NCBI RefSeq assembly: GCF_014898055.3
Contig: NW_026555331.1
Span: 100,834,684 to 100,898,683, forward strand
DNA: 64,000 bases
Reading direction: 5' to 3'
Source of the DNA: Talpa occidentalis
Taxonomy: Eukaryota > Chordata > Mammalia > Eulipotyphla > Talpidae
The notes under the pieces were generated by a model. The model was not told the origin of the DNA and did no database searches. It saw only the letters and a program-made list of their open reading frames with translations. Below, in pieces: positions 25,501-40,500 of this stretch. The translations under genes and the position numbers were made by a program. Each line of letters opens with the position of its first letter. Position 1 is the first letter of the stretch.

Positions 25501-28500
25501 CTGCGGACAGCTTCACAGTGCTGCGTTCAACCGCTTACACCACCAGGGAGGCCCAGAAAATAAATTTTTAATTCTATCAGACAACCATTTATTGATGATT
25601 TCTACATTACGTTTTTCTTTCATAACTTGTTGAGATGATTAATGACACCCAACAGAATTATTGCTCTTAAACCCTCCTTGCAATTCCTAATATTTGACTA
25701 ATACCTTGCTAAGTTCAGTTTGCAAATTTTTGGCAGAGATATAAATACGTCCCTAATAGAAGAAAAAAAGCACAAAGAAAATGTGACCAAAACAGCAACT
25801 GGCAGTTACAGAAAAAAATAAGACAGTGAGGAAGCGTAATAATTAGTATAAAAAAATAGGTGGCATATGTAAGATGAAGCCAAAGTTATCAGTAATAAAT
25901 GTGAAGGGTTAAAATAAACCCTACCAAAAATTATCTTGGATGGTAAGAACTTCAGCCTAAGTTACACAAAAATCTACCATTTATGAGAGACTGGAGATTC
26001 AAAAGGTAAATGTTACCTGTACAAACATGTAACAATTCTGGGGAAACATAAAGAAATTACGGGGTTTTAAATTTTTTTCCATGTAGGTGTTTTGGGCCTC
26101 CCTGGTAGAGTAGGGGTTAAGTCTCAGCACTGTTATGCTGTCACCTCTATAGTCTGAGTTTGATCCCCTGTCCCTTAGCCTTGTATTTCAGTAGATCGGC
26201 TTGTTGTGCTCCCCACTCTGTCTCTGGTAAATCCTCTCACCCCCTGCACCTCTGGCCTACACCCCAGTTCTTGTATGCATAAATGAGTATTAAGTAAATC
26301 TAAAAAATAAAAGTAGATTTTTTTTTGTTCTGTAAGTTTCTCTTCTGTTTACTGAGGTCTTATAATCTCTCTTATTCTCTAGTCTATCCATTGTCTGTCT
26401 CTTCTCACTTTTTTTTCTGTGGATGCACCTCTTTCCAGATGATTGCTAATAGAAGAGACCTTTCTTTTTAGCTCAGTCCCATCTGTTGTCCAAACCTAGC
26501 AAGATATTATAGCATAATCAAATATTTTTATCATTTAGATCCAAAAGATTCTTCCCCTTTATCCACTGCCCACACACTGTAACATGCAGCTGGAGATTAC
26601 TCTTAGGCTAAGTCTTTACTGTACAAAACCTGATTTGTCTGTCTTCAGTTCCTATAATAAGCTCACTCCACTAAACTCCGTTTTGCCATGAATGCCTTGG
26701 AAAGGTTTTTTGCTAAATTTGGTTTAGCTCTTTGTTTTCTGAAACTTCCTATCAGTAGTCACAGATGTGTTCCCGGTGAGAATGCTATGTTCTGATTTGC
26801 TTGCTATTCTGTCCATTTTTTTCTTTCCCTCCCTCTTTTCCTTTTTTCCTTTCTCCCTTTTCCCTTCTCTCTCTTAAGCAGCTGGATTAGCTCATTTTGG
26901 TAGTAACAAAATAGTTAACTTGATTTTGCTACCTGGTATTTTTTGGTGTGGTATGTAGCAAAATCCCCTGAGAGCTAATCCTACTCTGCAATTTTCCCTC
27001 AAATAAAAGGAAATTGAAATTTTTCATTAAATACACTCTTGGCATAACAATAACTTGAAGTAATCTGCATATCATTTGCAAGGAATAACCTATACATCTT
27101 ATGAAAAAAAGCTTCAAATAAGTTATATAAGTAAAATTTTGTTCACCTCTTAGCCCAGTTTGGTGCGCATTACCTTCTTTTGAATTGTTTCTTGTGGAGT
27201 AATAAAATACATAGTGATTTATCTATCAGAAACTATTAAAGTTTCAGTAAAATACAAAAATTTGTAACATGCCATACCTTTGAGCTACTAAGCCATTATT
27301 TAGACTAGTGGGTGATACTTTTTTTACTCTGAATATATTTTCTTCATGCTCCTAGTGCTTAAGAGAGTGCTGAACATATTGTAAATTCTATATATTTTCT
27401 CTGAGCCTAACCTATACATTCTTTAATTAAGACGCTGGAATTTGATTTGACAAAAAGGTAGGTTTTTTGCTTGCAATTCATCTTTAAGGATTCCAGTAAA
27501 CCTTAATTTATTTCTTTAATATTTCACTTTTCCAGCATTTAGACCTGCCTTCTTTCAGCAACCTAACGAGACACCATTTTGACCTAAGTTTGATATCACA
27601 ACTTAAAACTTGCTCTCTTCAGCTCCTATCAAAAGTGTGTTTGAGAGAAGTGTTATTTAAGGAAAGTCAGCTTGTCCATATCTGACATGTTCATGTTTAA
27701 AGTTAGATCTTAAAGAAGTCTACTTCTTGGGAAATGCCGTATACATTCTATCAAATATGGATAATTGAGAAAAAAAACCAAATGGCTGTGTTTGAAAAAC
27801 CATCAAGGATATTGCTGCTATGTCATTTCTGTCACCATAGAAATTCACCCTGAGAATTAAAATTTGTGTCAGAAAAACTCTTTTGGTTTCCCTAATCTTT
27901 TCTGATTATAAGGATCTTTAATTACTCCACCCCCCCTGCCCCCCACCTTTAGTTTGTATGTTTGCTAAGCTAGGCTCAGTGAACCCCTTGTAATTTCTTT
28001 TTTTCTTTATCAGAAAACATTGTGTGATGTGATCCTTATGGTCCAGGAAAGAAAGATACCTGCTCATCGTGTTGTTCTTGCTGCAGCCAGTCATTTTTTT
28101 AACTTAATGTTCACAAGTAAGTATTTTAAGGTAAAACATATCATTATTTTTTCTATGAGGATGGGTTTAGGCATGAATGAAAATAGGCCCTTTTCCTAGT
28201 TTTTAGAAAAAACAGTAATGATGATGACTGATCAAAAGACAAATGTCCTTTTATTATCTCTAAAGGCCAGATGTCTTTAGGTAGAGTTATAGCTTCTACT
28301 GAATGCCTGGGGGTTTTTCCCTTAACCTCAGGTGGAAAAGCAAAAGAACAGTTACATCATATTATGATTTTTTAAGCAAATTTAAATAAAAGTGAAAAAT
28401 GAGACATAGTATATTATATTAGAAAGAGCCCTAGATTTGGAACTGAAAAACTAAGTCCAATGCTGCTTTCTCATCTTAGTACTGTTTTATGAGCTAAATC

Positions 28501-31500
28501 AGGTTGTTTAATGGATCTGCCTCAAGTTTTCTCTTTGATATTCTGACTCCTTACTAGGGTTTTAGAGAAAAATGGAGCTTTACAAGCTCTAAGTAACTCT
28601 GCATAAAATTACCATTGTTCTCATAAGTTTGTTCTAGTGACCTCAGAGGCATTTTGCCAATAGCAAATGAGTGCTACTAAGTTATTTTAGGAGTTGGGAA
28701 ATACTAAATCTAGCTTTATATCTTTGTTCACTTGGACTTTTTTTAAGTACAGTAATTCAACAATTAGATTTAAGATTGATTATTTTAATTAAGGCACACT
28801 TCAACTGTGAAGAGTTTTGTATTTATTATAAAAATAATGTCCTTTCTGAGATATTTTCTTCCAGAGATATTTGTCCTATTATTCTTTTCCATATTTAACA
28901 TGGCCCAGAATATTCTTTCAGTTAAAGTTGTGGTAGTACTCATGCCATTTATGTTTCTTCATTTTAGCTAACATGCTTGAATCAAAGTCCTTTGAAGTTG
29001 AACTCAAAGATGCTGAGCCTGACATTATTGAACAACTTGTGGAATTTGCTTATACTGCTAGGTAAGTCAAGAAGGCTCATTTCTGTTGTTGAGGAGTAAG
29101 ATTGGGTTCTGTCATGGCAAAGCATTGTTGTAACTAATGTGCTCCAAATTCTTCATAGTTAAAAATTACAAGGGTGGAGACATTTGAGGATCGTGTGCCA
29201 TACTAACTCAAGAACTGAGAAGTGGTTTACTTTTTTATTTAACTTTAGGGACTAGTAAGGATATATTCTGTAATAGCATTTCTTAAATAATAAAAAATTA
29301 TAGGAAACTAATGACACTTTAACTTAATTACAGAATTTCTGTGAATAGCAACAATGTTCAGTCTTTGTTAGATGCAGCAAACCAGTACCAGATTGAACCT
29401 GTGAAGAAAATGTGTGTTGATTTTTTGAAAGAACAAGTTGATGCCTCAAATTGTCTTGGTAAGAGATCAGATCTTTTTAAATCTTTAAAGTATAATAAAG
29501 AAAAGAAGCATGGTTTTAAGTGTCCTCATTTAATCTTAAAAACATTGTCCACTAGAAATTCTTCTAGCAATAATATTAGAAGGATCTTAGGGGAGATGTA
29601 TATTACCGTGGGCAGTAAGTCCAGTTAGTTCCGAGTCAATATTTCCAAGATACAAAATAGCTTGAATAAAACATTTTCAGTCTTCATGTATTTGGGACTA
29701 GAAGTAAGCATTTCTGGTAGTGGTGTCATAATATATGATAACTTAAACATGAATGTTTACCTTTGTTGAAGCACTTAATTGCCATAGTCTATCACAGATG
29801 ACGAAACTGAGGTTATATAACTGGCCTTAGGTCACAGAACTAGTATGTGGAGAAGATGGGATTGGAATTCAAATAATCTTATAAACTACTATACCATGCT
29901 ACCTCATTACATTGTCAAATATGTGAACTGTTTAATACTAGAAACTTAAAAATCCTAGTCTGTAAATTAAGATACTAATTAAACGACATCTGTATGTAGC
30001 ACTCCACTTTAAATGTAATAATATTTTAAAAAACATACTTACTATTAATAATGTGATTATGTTTGGTGTCAGAAAAAGCAGAGAAAGTTGGTCAGAGTAT
30101 AATATGCTTTTCAATCTGAGATGATCCTTAGTGGCACATGAATGAATGCATTTGTAATTACATTTTTCTATCCTTGCTTTGATTCAAAGGGTAGGAGGAT
30201 CAGGGTAAGAGTGCTAGGAAACAGAGAAACACAAAGTGGAATTGAGAATAGAGGGAGAGAACTGAGAATTCAACCAGTGCTAAAAATTTTCACCCAGGGG
30301 AGAAATAGGGATGCTGATGACAGGAAGACAAAGGCTAGAGCGAAGGGCTTATGAAGAGAGGCTTGAGAAATTTTGCAAGCTTCCCCTGTTTGTGATTTTG
30401 TAGGCTCCTCTCCTACTGGAAGCTCATTACTTTGTCTAGCACACACCCCCGCTGTGAGTGCAGAGAAAAAGATATTGGAAGGCAGATGGGAAGGAAGCAG
30501 AAAGAAATCAGAGAGGTGGGGGTGAGGGAGATAAAAGCCAAGTAAAGGTATGAGAATGAAATTGTGCCTGTTATTGTGAAAAGGAATTAGGCAAGTTGGA
30601 GCAGGAGGGGAGATAGCTGTGCGGGTGAATATACTGATGATTTTTTTTGAAAAGGTAGCCCTGGGTCTACATAGGTAAGAGATTCCTATATTAAAAAATG
30701 AAAGCAAGCCTCTAACCCCATCTACATAAGAAAAACACTCTGGACTGAACCCCTTCACATCCCTGGGCCATAATTTGGAGCTCCATTTGTCAATAAGATT
30801 TATAGTCCTGAGATTTAAGTTTATTTCCTCTTATTTAAATAAATCATCCCATAAATTTTTATTATAAAATGGTAATTACTTAAGTTTTTAGAAGATGATG
30901 ACTTAAGTATATTTTCCTAACTTCCTAGCACTCTAAAGTTCCTATTGGGGTGATTCAACTAAAAAGGGAGTAAGTATAATGTACAAAGCATAGTGTGGAA
31001 TCTGGAGCAAGTTTATGCTAAACATGTTTCAGACTTTGGGCTTCTGAAACCATGTAGGAGTTATACCTCTGGGTGCTTTCTGCCATCATCGATTACAAAG
31101 ATGGGAGGAAGGACAGCCTAGCAGCCTGCAAGAGAGCCTGAATCTCTGGCAAAGATAGTTGAGCTAAGTGTAGCCACTCAGTACCCAGGCAGCTTGCTTT
31201 CTGTTTAGCATGGCTCTCTCTATGAGCAGATTGAATTCCTGTTTTCAGCATTTGTCAATTCTCTGTTGCTCAAAGCTTCCAATATTTAACTTCTACAAGT
31301 GATAAAACAGCCCATGACAGCCGAATTTTTGAAAGTCAGTCTAATTTTCCTGAAATCGTAGTTTATATTGAATGATACTTGGGTTTTTTCAAACCTAATG
31401 TTCTATTCTTTTATATTCTTTCTGTGTTTAGGTATAAGTGTGCTAGCAGAGTGTCTGGACTGTCCTGAATTGAAAGCAACTGCAGATGACTTTATCCATC

Positions 31501-34500
31501 AGCATTTTACTGAAGTTTACAAAACTGATGAATTTCTACAACTTGATGTTAAGCGAGTCACACATCTTCTCAACCAGGATACTCTGACTGTGAGAGCTGA
31601 GGATCAGGTGACTAAATTACATTCTTGTATTTTTCCTATAAAAATGTCATTAATTTTTTCTACCTCATGTTTGGATGCAGTGCAAAGAAAAGAATCATAT
31701 TAGGATAGAATGTGTTCTTTGTATTCCAAAGTCTGTTTCATAGGCAGAGTAATTCTTGAGTGTTTATAGGGTATTTGAGAGATAGGCCACGTGGTAAAGC
31801 TAAAGCCATTGGGTACTCTGGTAGGCAAAACAATGCCTTCATGTCTGAATCCTTTAAATATGTTATAAGGCAAATGGGACTTTAAGGATGTGGTTAAGTT
31901 GAGGATCTTGGGATGAGATTATTCTGGTGTGCCCTGCATATTCATAAGTGTCTTTAAATGTGGAAGAAAGAAACAGAAGCATCAGTGTCAGAAACATACA
32001 GTGTGAGAAAGACTTACTTGACTTGACCAGCCAGGGCTGTCTTAGAAGATGGAGGAAGGGGCCACCAGCCAAGGATTGCCTGTTGCTGTTAGATATTGGA
32101 AAAGGAAAGGAGATGGTTTCTCTAAAGCCTTCAGTCAATCTGCTGACATATTGAATTTAGCTAACTGTCACCCATTTTGGATTCTCACCTCCAAAACTGT
32201 CAGGTAAATTGTCAGAGGTAGAAGTCTAGTGGGGGTAGAGGGACACTTTGATATGCAGACATTCACTTAACCCCTATTCACAGTCACACATCCTTTTCTA
32301 TATTATAATCCACTAAGTTTGTGATGATTTGTTATACTAACAATAGGAAACTATTAAAGGTAGTGTAAGATTGTAGGCTCTGAGTTACTTTTGTTATAAA
32401 GATAAAAGATTTGCAATGAATCATGTTCTTTTGCCCAGCCAATATTCTTCATGGCCCAGAGTATCAGTTTGCAAACTGGTAGGTCAGAACTAAAGGAACT
32501 GACTAGGCAAAAACAAAACAAAACAAAACAAAAAACCTCACTTCCCATGGTCAAAACTAATAGGCTTATATGCAGTATGGAAAAGGAAGAAAAAGTAACG
32601 TTAGACTGAAGAAATCTGATGAACACTACTTACAGGTTAACATTATCCTTGAAAAATGCACGTTGATTAACGTGCACCTTATATATAATGTAGTGAGATT
32701 GACATGTCATCTCTGTGGTCTTCCTCCCTAAAACTATCACCTTTGTCTGATCTTGAGTAAAACATCAGACAAACCCGAATTGAGGGACATTTTACAGAAC
32801 TCAAAACCTTCAACACAAACATGCAAAGGGTCATCAAAAACAAAAAAATATTAAGAAAGTGTAATAGTTTAGAAGAGCCTAAGGTGACAAAATGACTAAA
32901 TATAATGTAGTAGCTCTACAGGATTGTGGGACAGAAAAGAATATTAGGTAATTAGTTAATAATAATGTGTCTGTATTAGTTTCTATCCTGCTAATGTAAC
33001 ATCTCAACAATTGTGTGCAGGGTGCATGGGAACTCTGCACTATCTTTGCAACTTTCCTATAAATCTAAAACTATTCTTAAAATAAGCATCTAAAAAATAG
33101 ACCAGGTCCCACAGAAAACTAACTCCTAAGAATAAGAATTTAGGCCTTATTAACACCAACAGAAAATTAATTTAACTAGCTCAAATATGTGTATAGATGT
33201 GTATGCAAAGGAAGTATAATGGGTTTTTTTTCAGTGTGTTTAGACTAATGGTTTATAAATCTAATTATGTTAATAAAGTTGGACTTGTTTGGTATAGCTA
33301 AATGGTATGATACTATTTTGGAAGATATTTTTATATTTGTATAGAAATTATACTATAATTTTTTAAAGATTTATTTATGCATGCAGAACTGGGGTGTAGG
33401 CCAGAGGTGTGGGGGTAAGAGGATTTACCAAAGACAGAATGGGAAGCGGAACAGGCAGATGTACTGAAATACACTGCTGAGAGGAGCAGTGAGCCCAACA
33501 GGAGTGGTCTGCTGTGCCATATTGGTTAGTTCCCTGGCCAGGGATCTAACTCATGCCGCAGTGGCTGGCAATAGCTTCATAGTGCCACCAAGGAGGCCCT
33601 ATAATTTATTTTTTTAATATGGTATTTTTATATCTTAAAGTTTCTGCAAAGTAGGTAAGTCTATTCATAATTCAGGAATATTAAGTCTTTTATCTCCTGA
33701 AAAGGAAACTATTGTTTTTAAAAAAATAACAAATTCCACATTCTTCCTGTCATTACATTATATAATAGTAATTAGATTTAAAAAAATACTACCTAGGGCC
33801 TCCCCGGTGGCGCAGCGGTTGAGCGCTGGGTTGCGAAGCTGCCCGCGGCCTCTGCGGCGCCGGTTCGATCCCCGGCTGTTCCCAGGCCACCGGAGGAGGA
33901 TCCCACATGGTGCGCAGACCTCTCCTGCCACCCGCTGCTCCCCTCAGCAGTGTACTTCAGTCCTTCTGCCTGCTCTGCTCCCCACTGTGGCTCTGGTGAA
34001 TTCTCTCACCCTCCCGCGCTTCTGACTGTACCCAGTGCATGTATAAACAAAAACAAACAAACAAATATAATTAATAAATAAATAAACATGCCTCTATTTA
34101 AAAAAAAAAAAAAAATACTACCTACAAGAATCAGCAGAGCAGTATATTTACTATTCTAAAGTATAACCAAGTGTTGGGGGGTAGGTGAATTAAAGTAGAT
34201 ATCTGAATAAAATATTAAGAATATGTGACTTCATGATATTTGCCCCTTCAGTGAGAAAGTAAATAAATATCAGTAATTGGAAATACTGCTGCCATCTAAA
34301 GTTGCTCTGCTGTTTTTTTTCTCCCTTAGGTTTATGATGCTGCGGTCAGGTGGTTGAAATATGATGAACCTAATCGCCAGCCATTTATGGTTGATATACT
34401 TGCTAAAGTCAGGTTTCCTCTTATATCAAAGAATTTTTTAAGTAAAACAGTACAAGCTGAACCACTTATTCAAGACAATCCTGAATGCCTTAAGATGGTG

Positions 34501-37500
34501 ATAAGTAAGTTGCCTTAATATCCATTTATAACCTTGTCTTATAACCTGCTTCTCTTGGCTTAAAACTCTTTAGAATGGATCAGACTCAATAGCCAGGGAG
34601 AAACATTCAAGACTTTGCTCTTCCAGATAATTAATACATTGAGGTTCTCTGCTCATCAATTGAGGTTCTCCGGTGTAGGCATGTATGTGATAGAAGGTAA
34701 AAATTACTTATCTTTTTCTCCTTTTGTATATATGGTAGCTTTCTTGTACTTTATTTCTAGTGTTTTCTTTTTTATTTTATTTAGGTAAATAGTATACTAT
34801 ACTGTAATTAAATTTTATTTCCTAAACAGCTTTTTTTTATGGGGGGTGGGGAGGCCTGAAGCTAATAATTGACACATTTCTTTTTCATTTACTTGTTTTT
34901 CGTAACTTATAGGTTAAGCCCCAACCCTTAATACCGCTGTAAAAAATGCCACTTAATAAAATTATGTATACATTAAACTATCTGTTGCGCCTTTTTTTTG
35001 TATTTCATAGAAATATCTTCTTAGAACTTTCTTTCTGACTATTCATTAGGAACGATTTGCTCTCTTGGCCTCAGATACAGTTTTTGTCCTAGAATTTCCT
35101 ATCTCTGCTATCCCAGTATGTCCTTTCACTACTCTGTTATGTTGATCTCCTCTACTCCTAGACCCAGGTCTTCCCCTTTCTTAATTTTCACTTTTTAATG
35201 GAAAACATCCCCTGAAAGTTTCCTGAGAAAGAGTATGTGATCAGTAAATATTTGGAGACTTGACAAGTCTCATGTCTTTATATTACCACAAAATTGTTGA
35301 AGAATAGTTAAATTGATCATAGAATTATCTTGAAAATATTTTTTAGTTAGAATTTTAAAGGCATTGCCCTATTATTTACTAGTATCCAATGTTTGGGAAA
35401 TCTGATCCTTTGATTTACTTTATTCCTCACTGAAAGCATTTAAGATCTGTTTTTAATTTCTGAAGTTTTCAGTTTGCAATACCATAGCTCGATGTGCATC
35501 GTTTTAAAAATAAATTTTGTTAGGCACTCTCTGTCTTTTCAGAAATAGATTTCTCAGTTCTCTGTTATTGGTATTGTGATTCTCTAACAATGAGTCTCTA
35601 ATCTTTTCTTGTCTCTCATTATCCATTTTACCTCTTGATTCAGTCTTCTAGGAGATAGCCTTAATTTTTCTTTTAACACCTATTTTATCTATTATTTTTA
35701 AATTTTGTTAACTTTTACATAGTCTCTAATTACTTATTTCATGGCTATAATATCATTCTACAGTAGTCTATAATAATGCCTTTGAAGTTTTCTTACATTG
35801 TCTGCATTTTCTGTATTACCTTTGATTTTTTTCCATTTTTGTTGTTTGAAAGCTTTTCTTAATGTTTGATTTCATCTGTGAATCATTTATAAAAGTAAAT
35901 TACTTTTTTTTTAAAGATTTGTTTTTATTTTTACAAGAACAGGGGTACAGGCCAGAGGCATGGGAGGGTAAGAGGATTCACCAGAGACAGAGCGGGGAGC
36001 AGAACAGGCAGACGGACCGAAGACACTGCTGAGGGGAGCAGCAGGCGAGACAGGAGAGGTCTGCTGTGCCATTTGGGAATCTCCCTGGCCAGCCGGGAAT
36101 CTAACCCACTGCGCCACCAGAAAGGCCCAAAAGTAAATTACTATTAAACCAATAGATAAGGTTTATGTGTGAAAGGGCTTCTCAGGTCTTGAGGCTGAAC
36201 TGTAGGGTAATCAAAGTAGCTAGACATTTTACTTGGAAACTCCCAAATGTCAGTATTTATAAATATTTTATTTTCCCAGGTAGTTAGGTAGAGGCACTGG
36301 AGAAACTGGGTGACATTTTGATATGTAGGCTTTGACTTAATCCCAGTTGTCAATTTTACTCACTTGTCTATGTTATTCCCTAGGTCTGGAACATCTGTAG
36401 TGTAGTATCTATGAAGACCAGTTCTCCAGTCTTTTACCATGGAGAAGGCAGAGCAGGTGCTTGACTCTGCAGTCAGAAAAGGAAAGCTGGTAGTTCAACT
36501 GTTGCTTATTCAGAATTTTAGTGTTTTCTTATCTCACTCCCACTTTCTTGGGTATTTTCTGTCTGCAATTATGAGTCTTTCCAGGCTTCTGCAGGGTAAT
36601 TTGCAGTCTCATTGGTGTCTCTTCAACAACTATTTAGGTTTAGCTTTCTACTAGCTGGCCTCATTAACTGTGTATCAGGATTACAGATCTTCAAATACTG
36701 TCAAAGGTAGAGATTGTATTTGCTTCCTTGTAGCATGGGGATGGCTTTCAAGAGGAAAGGACTTTAAAACAGCACATCTAGTCTCACATTTTTATATTGT
36801 TAAATCTTGTGATAAATAGCAGTCTTGTCTGTTTCTTACTTTAACACGAACATACATTTAGTTCTCACTAAGAGGCATGGACCTAGTTGGGTATAAGTAT
36901 TGGGTACAATGTATGTGTGATTGGAGTGAATGGAAGTTGGCTATAATTTAAAAAGTGCTTTTGTTTTCCTAAAATTTACATAAACTTATTTCTAGTAGAC
37001 ACTTATAAAAATTATTGCTTTTTTCTGAGAGTTTGAGGATTTGGGCAATTATGCTGTAGTGTTATTTTAATTTTTAGTATGTGTATTAAAGCTGTACAAA
37101 AAGGTATAAAGAATAATAATATAAACACTCATGAACTCATCTAGCACTTAAGAAGTTGATACAAAAAAGAAGTATGCAATGTACCACTCTCTACTATTTT
37201 TTTTAAAGATTTATTTTTATTTATTTATACATAGAAGAACTGGGTGTAGGCCAGAGGTGTGGGGGGTGAGAAGATTCACTGGAGACAAAGTGGGGAGCAG
37301 AACAGGCAGGTCTACTGAAATACACTACTGAGGGGAGCAGCAGGTGAGACAGGAGAGGTCTGCTGCACCATATGTAGGTTAGCTCCCTGCCCGGGTATCA
37401 AACTCATGCTGCAGTGGCTGGTGATAGCTTGATAGTGCTGAGACTTTAACCCCTGTGCCACCAGGGAGGCTCTGTCAATTTGTCTTATTTCTCTATTATC

Positions 37501-40500
37501 CATATAAGAATGAAATCATCCAGTATTTGTTCTCTTGATGTATTTCACTTAGCATAATCCCCTCCAATTCCATCTGTGTTGTCACAAATGGAAAGATAAC
37601 ATCTTTTTAAATAACTGAGTAGTATTCCATTGTGGATATCCACCACATCCTCCTGATGCATTCAACTCTTTGGTCACTTAGGTTGTTTCCATATCTTGAC
37701 TATTGTAAATAGTGCTGCAATGAACATAAGAGTGCAAATATCCCTTTGAGTTATTGTTTTTGTATTCTTCAGGTAGATACCTAGAGTGGAATTGCTGGGT
37801 CATATGGCAGATCCCTTTCTAATCTTTTGAGGAACTACTGTATTTTTTTCCATAGGAACTGGAACAGTATACATTTCCACCAATTGTGCAAGGGGTTCCC
37901 TTTTTCTCTATACCCTTGCCAGCACGTGTTGTTTCTGGTCTTTTGCTATAGGTCATTCTCATGGGTGTGAGGTGGGATCTCATGGTTTTGATTTGCATTT
38001 CTTGATGGTAAGTGATGATAAACACCAGGGAGGCCCATTTTCTTTGTCTTTTTTTTTAAGTAAGGAAATTGGGTTGTTCTAAAATTCCTTGACTAATCAT
38101 AAGCAGCTGAGATTCTTCAGGCTTTGGAGACAAGGCAAGAACTAAATGCAGGGAAGAAGACCTCCAACCTCCTTTCTTTAAATGGTCAGTTAACCTTCTT
38201 TTCATCTGATTCAGTGCTGCCTTTGGGGGGAGGGGGACGGTGAACTAGAAAAATATTAAAGTAAAAAATTTAATAACTAAAATATAATGAGTTATAAAAT
38301 AAAACTGAAGAACACAGTCACCTCCAAGGACTATGATAGGGTGGTCCCCAGGAAAAGGGAAAGTTCCAGGTTCCCTATCCCACCCAGGGCGGGTGGAGCT
38401 GAGCAGGGAAGAGAAGCTGGAGAGGAGACTGGGGAAGGAAGGAAGAAAGATGGAGAACAAAAAGGAGACCTGGAGGAGGCTCATGGAGCAGAGAAACATG
38501 TGAAGAAGCTGCACTTGCTTCTTGGTCCTGGACTGGTTGAAACAGATGAGGGTGAGAGACCCGTGGGAAGGTTAACAATGACAGCATTGATCCTGATTTT
38601 GATTTGCTCTTTTCCTTCCAGACTTGTCTGGCTATTTCTGATCTTTTTCTATGGGTTCCCACCAGAAGGTGCCTTAGGCTTTCCGGCCTCAGAGGCCCTG
38701 CTATGGGCCAATCCTGTTTGGCTGGACATTTACCCATGAGGGGACGGGTGACTTGGGTGATTGATTTGAAAACTATATTCTTCCCCTTTTCTGTATTGCA
38801 CACTAATTGTATTAAAGTTCCTTTCCATTGAAAGTCTTACTCGCTAAAGTATGTTTTGTCTTGATGTGTCGAATAACAAAACCTATTTAGGGAAGGCATG
38901 TTTGGGGGTTTTGGGCTCCCCTCTCCCTGTTCTGTAACAGTACCAGATCAAGTTTTTATTCAGAATTTACAAATGACAATAGCTAAGCTCAAAGGATTGA
39001 TTCCCATAGGGGTAAGCCAAAGGAGCACCTCAGAAAGATGCCAGAGTGTTGTCCCTAGCCCTATCCTCATGGAGAAAAAGCTTATCTGTGAAGGAGCCAC
39101 AGCTCAAAGTCAGCCACTATTACCCTGTTTCCTGTTGCCTGGCAACTCTTCCCTCTTCTCTCTTGCCTTCCTGCTCCTTATTTTTTCTTGCTGATAGTAT
39201 TATGTTCAAGATTCCAGCTTACCTGTGGCCTGTGTGGTGTTCTAAAGCAAACCCCAGAGTTTCTGATTTGGAAGATCTGGGATAGTTTGCAATAATTGGG
39301 ATTTCTAACAAATTTTTAGGTGTTGCTGCTCGGGGAACCACTGTCTTAGACCTAGTTTTGAGAAGATGAGGGACAAGGAAAGCAAATGACACTCCACAGG
39401 CTAGAGCCAGCCTTGAGCTAAAAAAAAGTATGTAACAAGAACCATAAGTAGCCTACGAAACCTAAAATATTCACTATCTGACTATATAAAAAAAATTGCT
39501 GACCCCTGCCCTAGAGCCGTGGCTGCTATTGCTGAAGTTTCTAGCTATTCTAATGCAGAGTGCTTGTACTCAAACTGAAATGGAAAGAAATGCTAAGTAA
39601 TTGATACCTATTTTCATTCACTCAAAAACTGTTCTCCAAACCTGGTATTTTTTCTATCCCTCTTTATAAAGACCCAAGGCATTTTGAGAATTATTTTACT
39701 TTTGGATCAATGTACTACACATCATATACAATTCAAAAACGTATGAAAGGGTAGATAGTAAATAGTATCTCTTTCTGCTACCCCTGTTCTTAATTCTTCA
39801 TCTCCTTATGCTGGAGGTTACTGTTGTTACCTTGTACATCTTTCCAGAGGTAGTCTTGAGTCTGCACACACTCACTCACTTATATACAAATTTTAAAAAT
39901 ACAAATGGTATTACATTCTATGTACTGTTCTACATCTTGCTTTGTTTTTCATTCCACATTATTTCTTAGAGATTATTCTGCATGTCCATATTACCCTTCC
40001 TCATTCTTCCTAACAGCCATATGGAATACCGTTTGTATGGATGTGCCATAATTGTATGCACATACCATGCTTTTTGACCACTTTCCTGACTATGAACTTT
40101 AGGTCGATAAATTGCTGACAGGGGAATTACTTTTAAAGGTGTGTGCATTTGTAATTTTTGTGGATCACACTCTATTGCCCTCCAGATAGTTTGTGCCCAT
40201 CCACATAATAGGAGTCCCTGCTTCCTATACCTTTATCATACCCTCTGTTCCAGACAGTTTGATCCGTCTATCTGATGAAGAAGTATGATTTTAACTACTA
40301 TTTCTGTAATGAGAGCAATTAAGCATCTTTTAAGATTTGTTGGTAGTTCTTTTTTCTGTGAACTGAGTTCAGATACTTAATCTAATTTTCTGTTAGATTG
40401 CTGATCTTAAACTCATTAATTACTAGGGTATCGTTTGTATTTGTCTTTTATGTAATTTATAGATGTCTTAGACTGCCATTGTCTTTTCATCTTACCATGC

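Larger units (their letters stand above)
10550..28013 (+). other. KLHL7: KLHL7 intron 1 (17.5 kb)
   Basis: There is no coding exon. It holds the 3' part of the CpG island with an 11-G run (10587-10597), at least nine SINEs, L1 ORF2-like antisense sequence at about 13085-13800, an L1/MER-like fragment at 24530-25260, MIR pieces (12880, 16250, 19640) and an L2-like piece near 15030-15160. Apparent open frames are repeat readings. Confidence 0.85.
31608..34329 (+). other. KLHL7: KLHL7 intron 5
   Basis: GT-AG intron of 2722 bp. It contains an old interspersed repeat around 31810-32400, a (CAAAA)n tract at 32509-32536, and two SINEs in opposite orientation shortly before exon 6. Confidence 0.8.

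Noticed and set aside
29341..29628. 95-codon frame extending exon 4 into intron 4
   Set aside because: Conserved KLHL7 sequence stops at the Ggtaaga donor; the rest is intron read-through.
30270..30758. 162-codon minus-strand frame in intron 4
   Set aside because: Low-complexity composition, no family resemblance and no splice or polyadenylation context.
33796..33880. tRNA-like sequences with A- and B-boxes
   Set aside because: They are heads of SINEs, with A-tails and target duplications, not tRNA genes.
33807..34025. Open frames starting [12 protein letters not shown]... in several places (also 44531, 53147, 56720)
   Set aside because: The same peptide recurs because the frame reads through the SINE; it is not a gene family.
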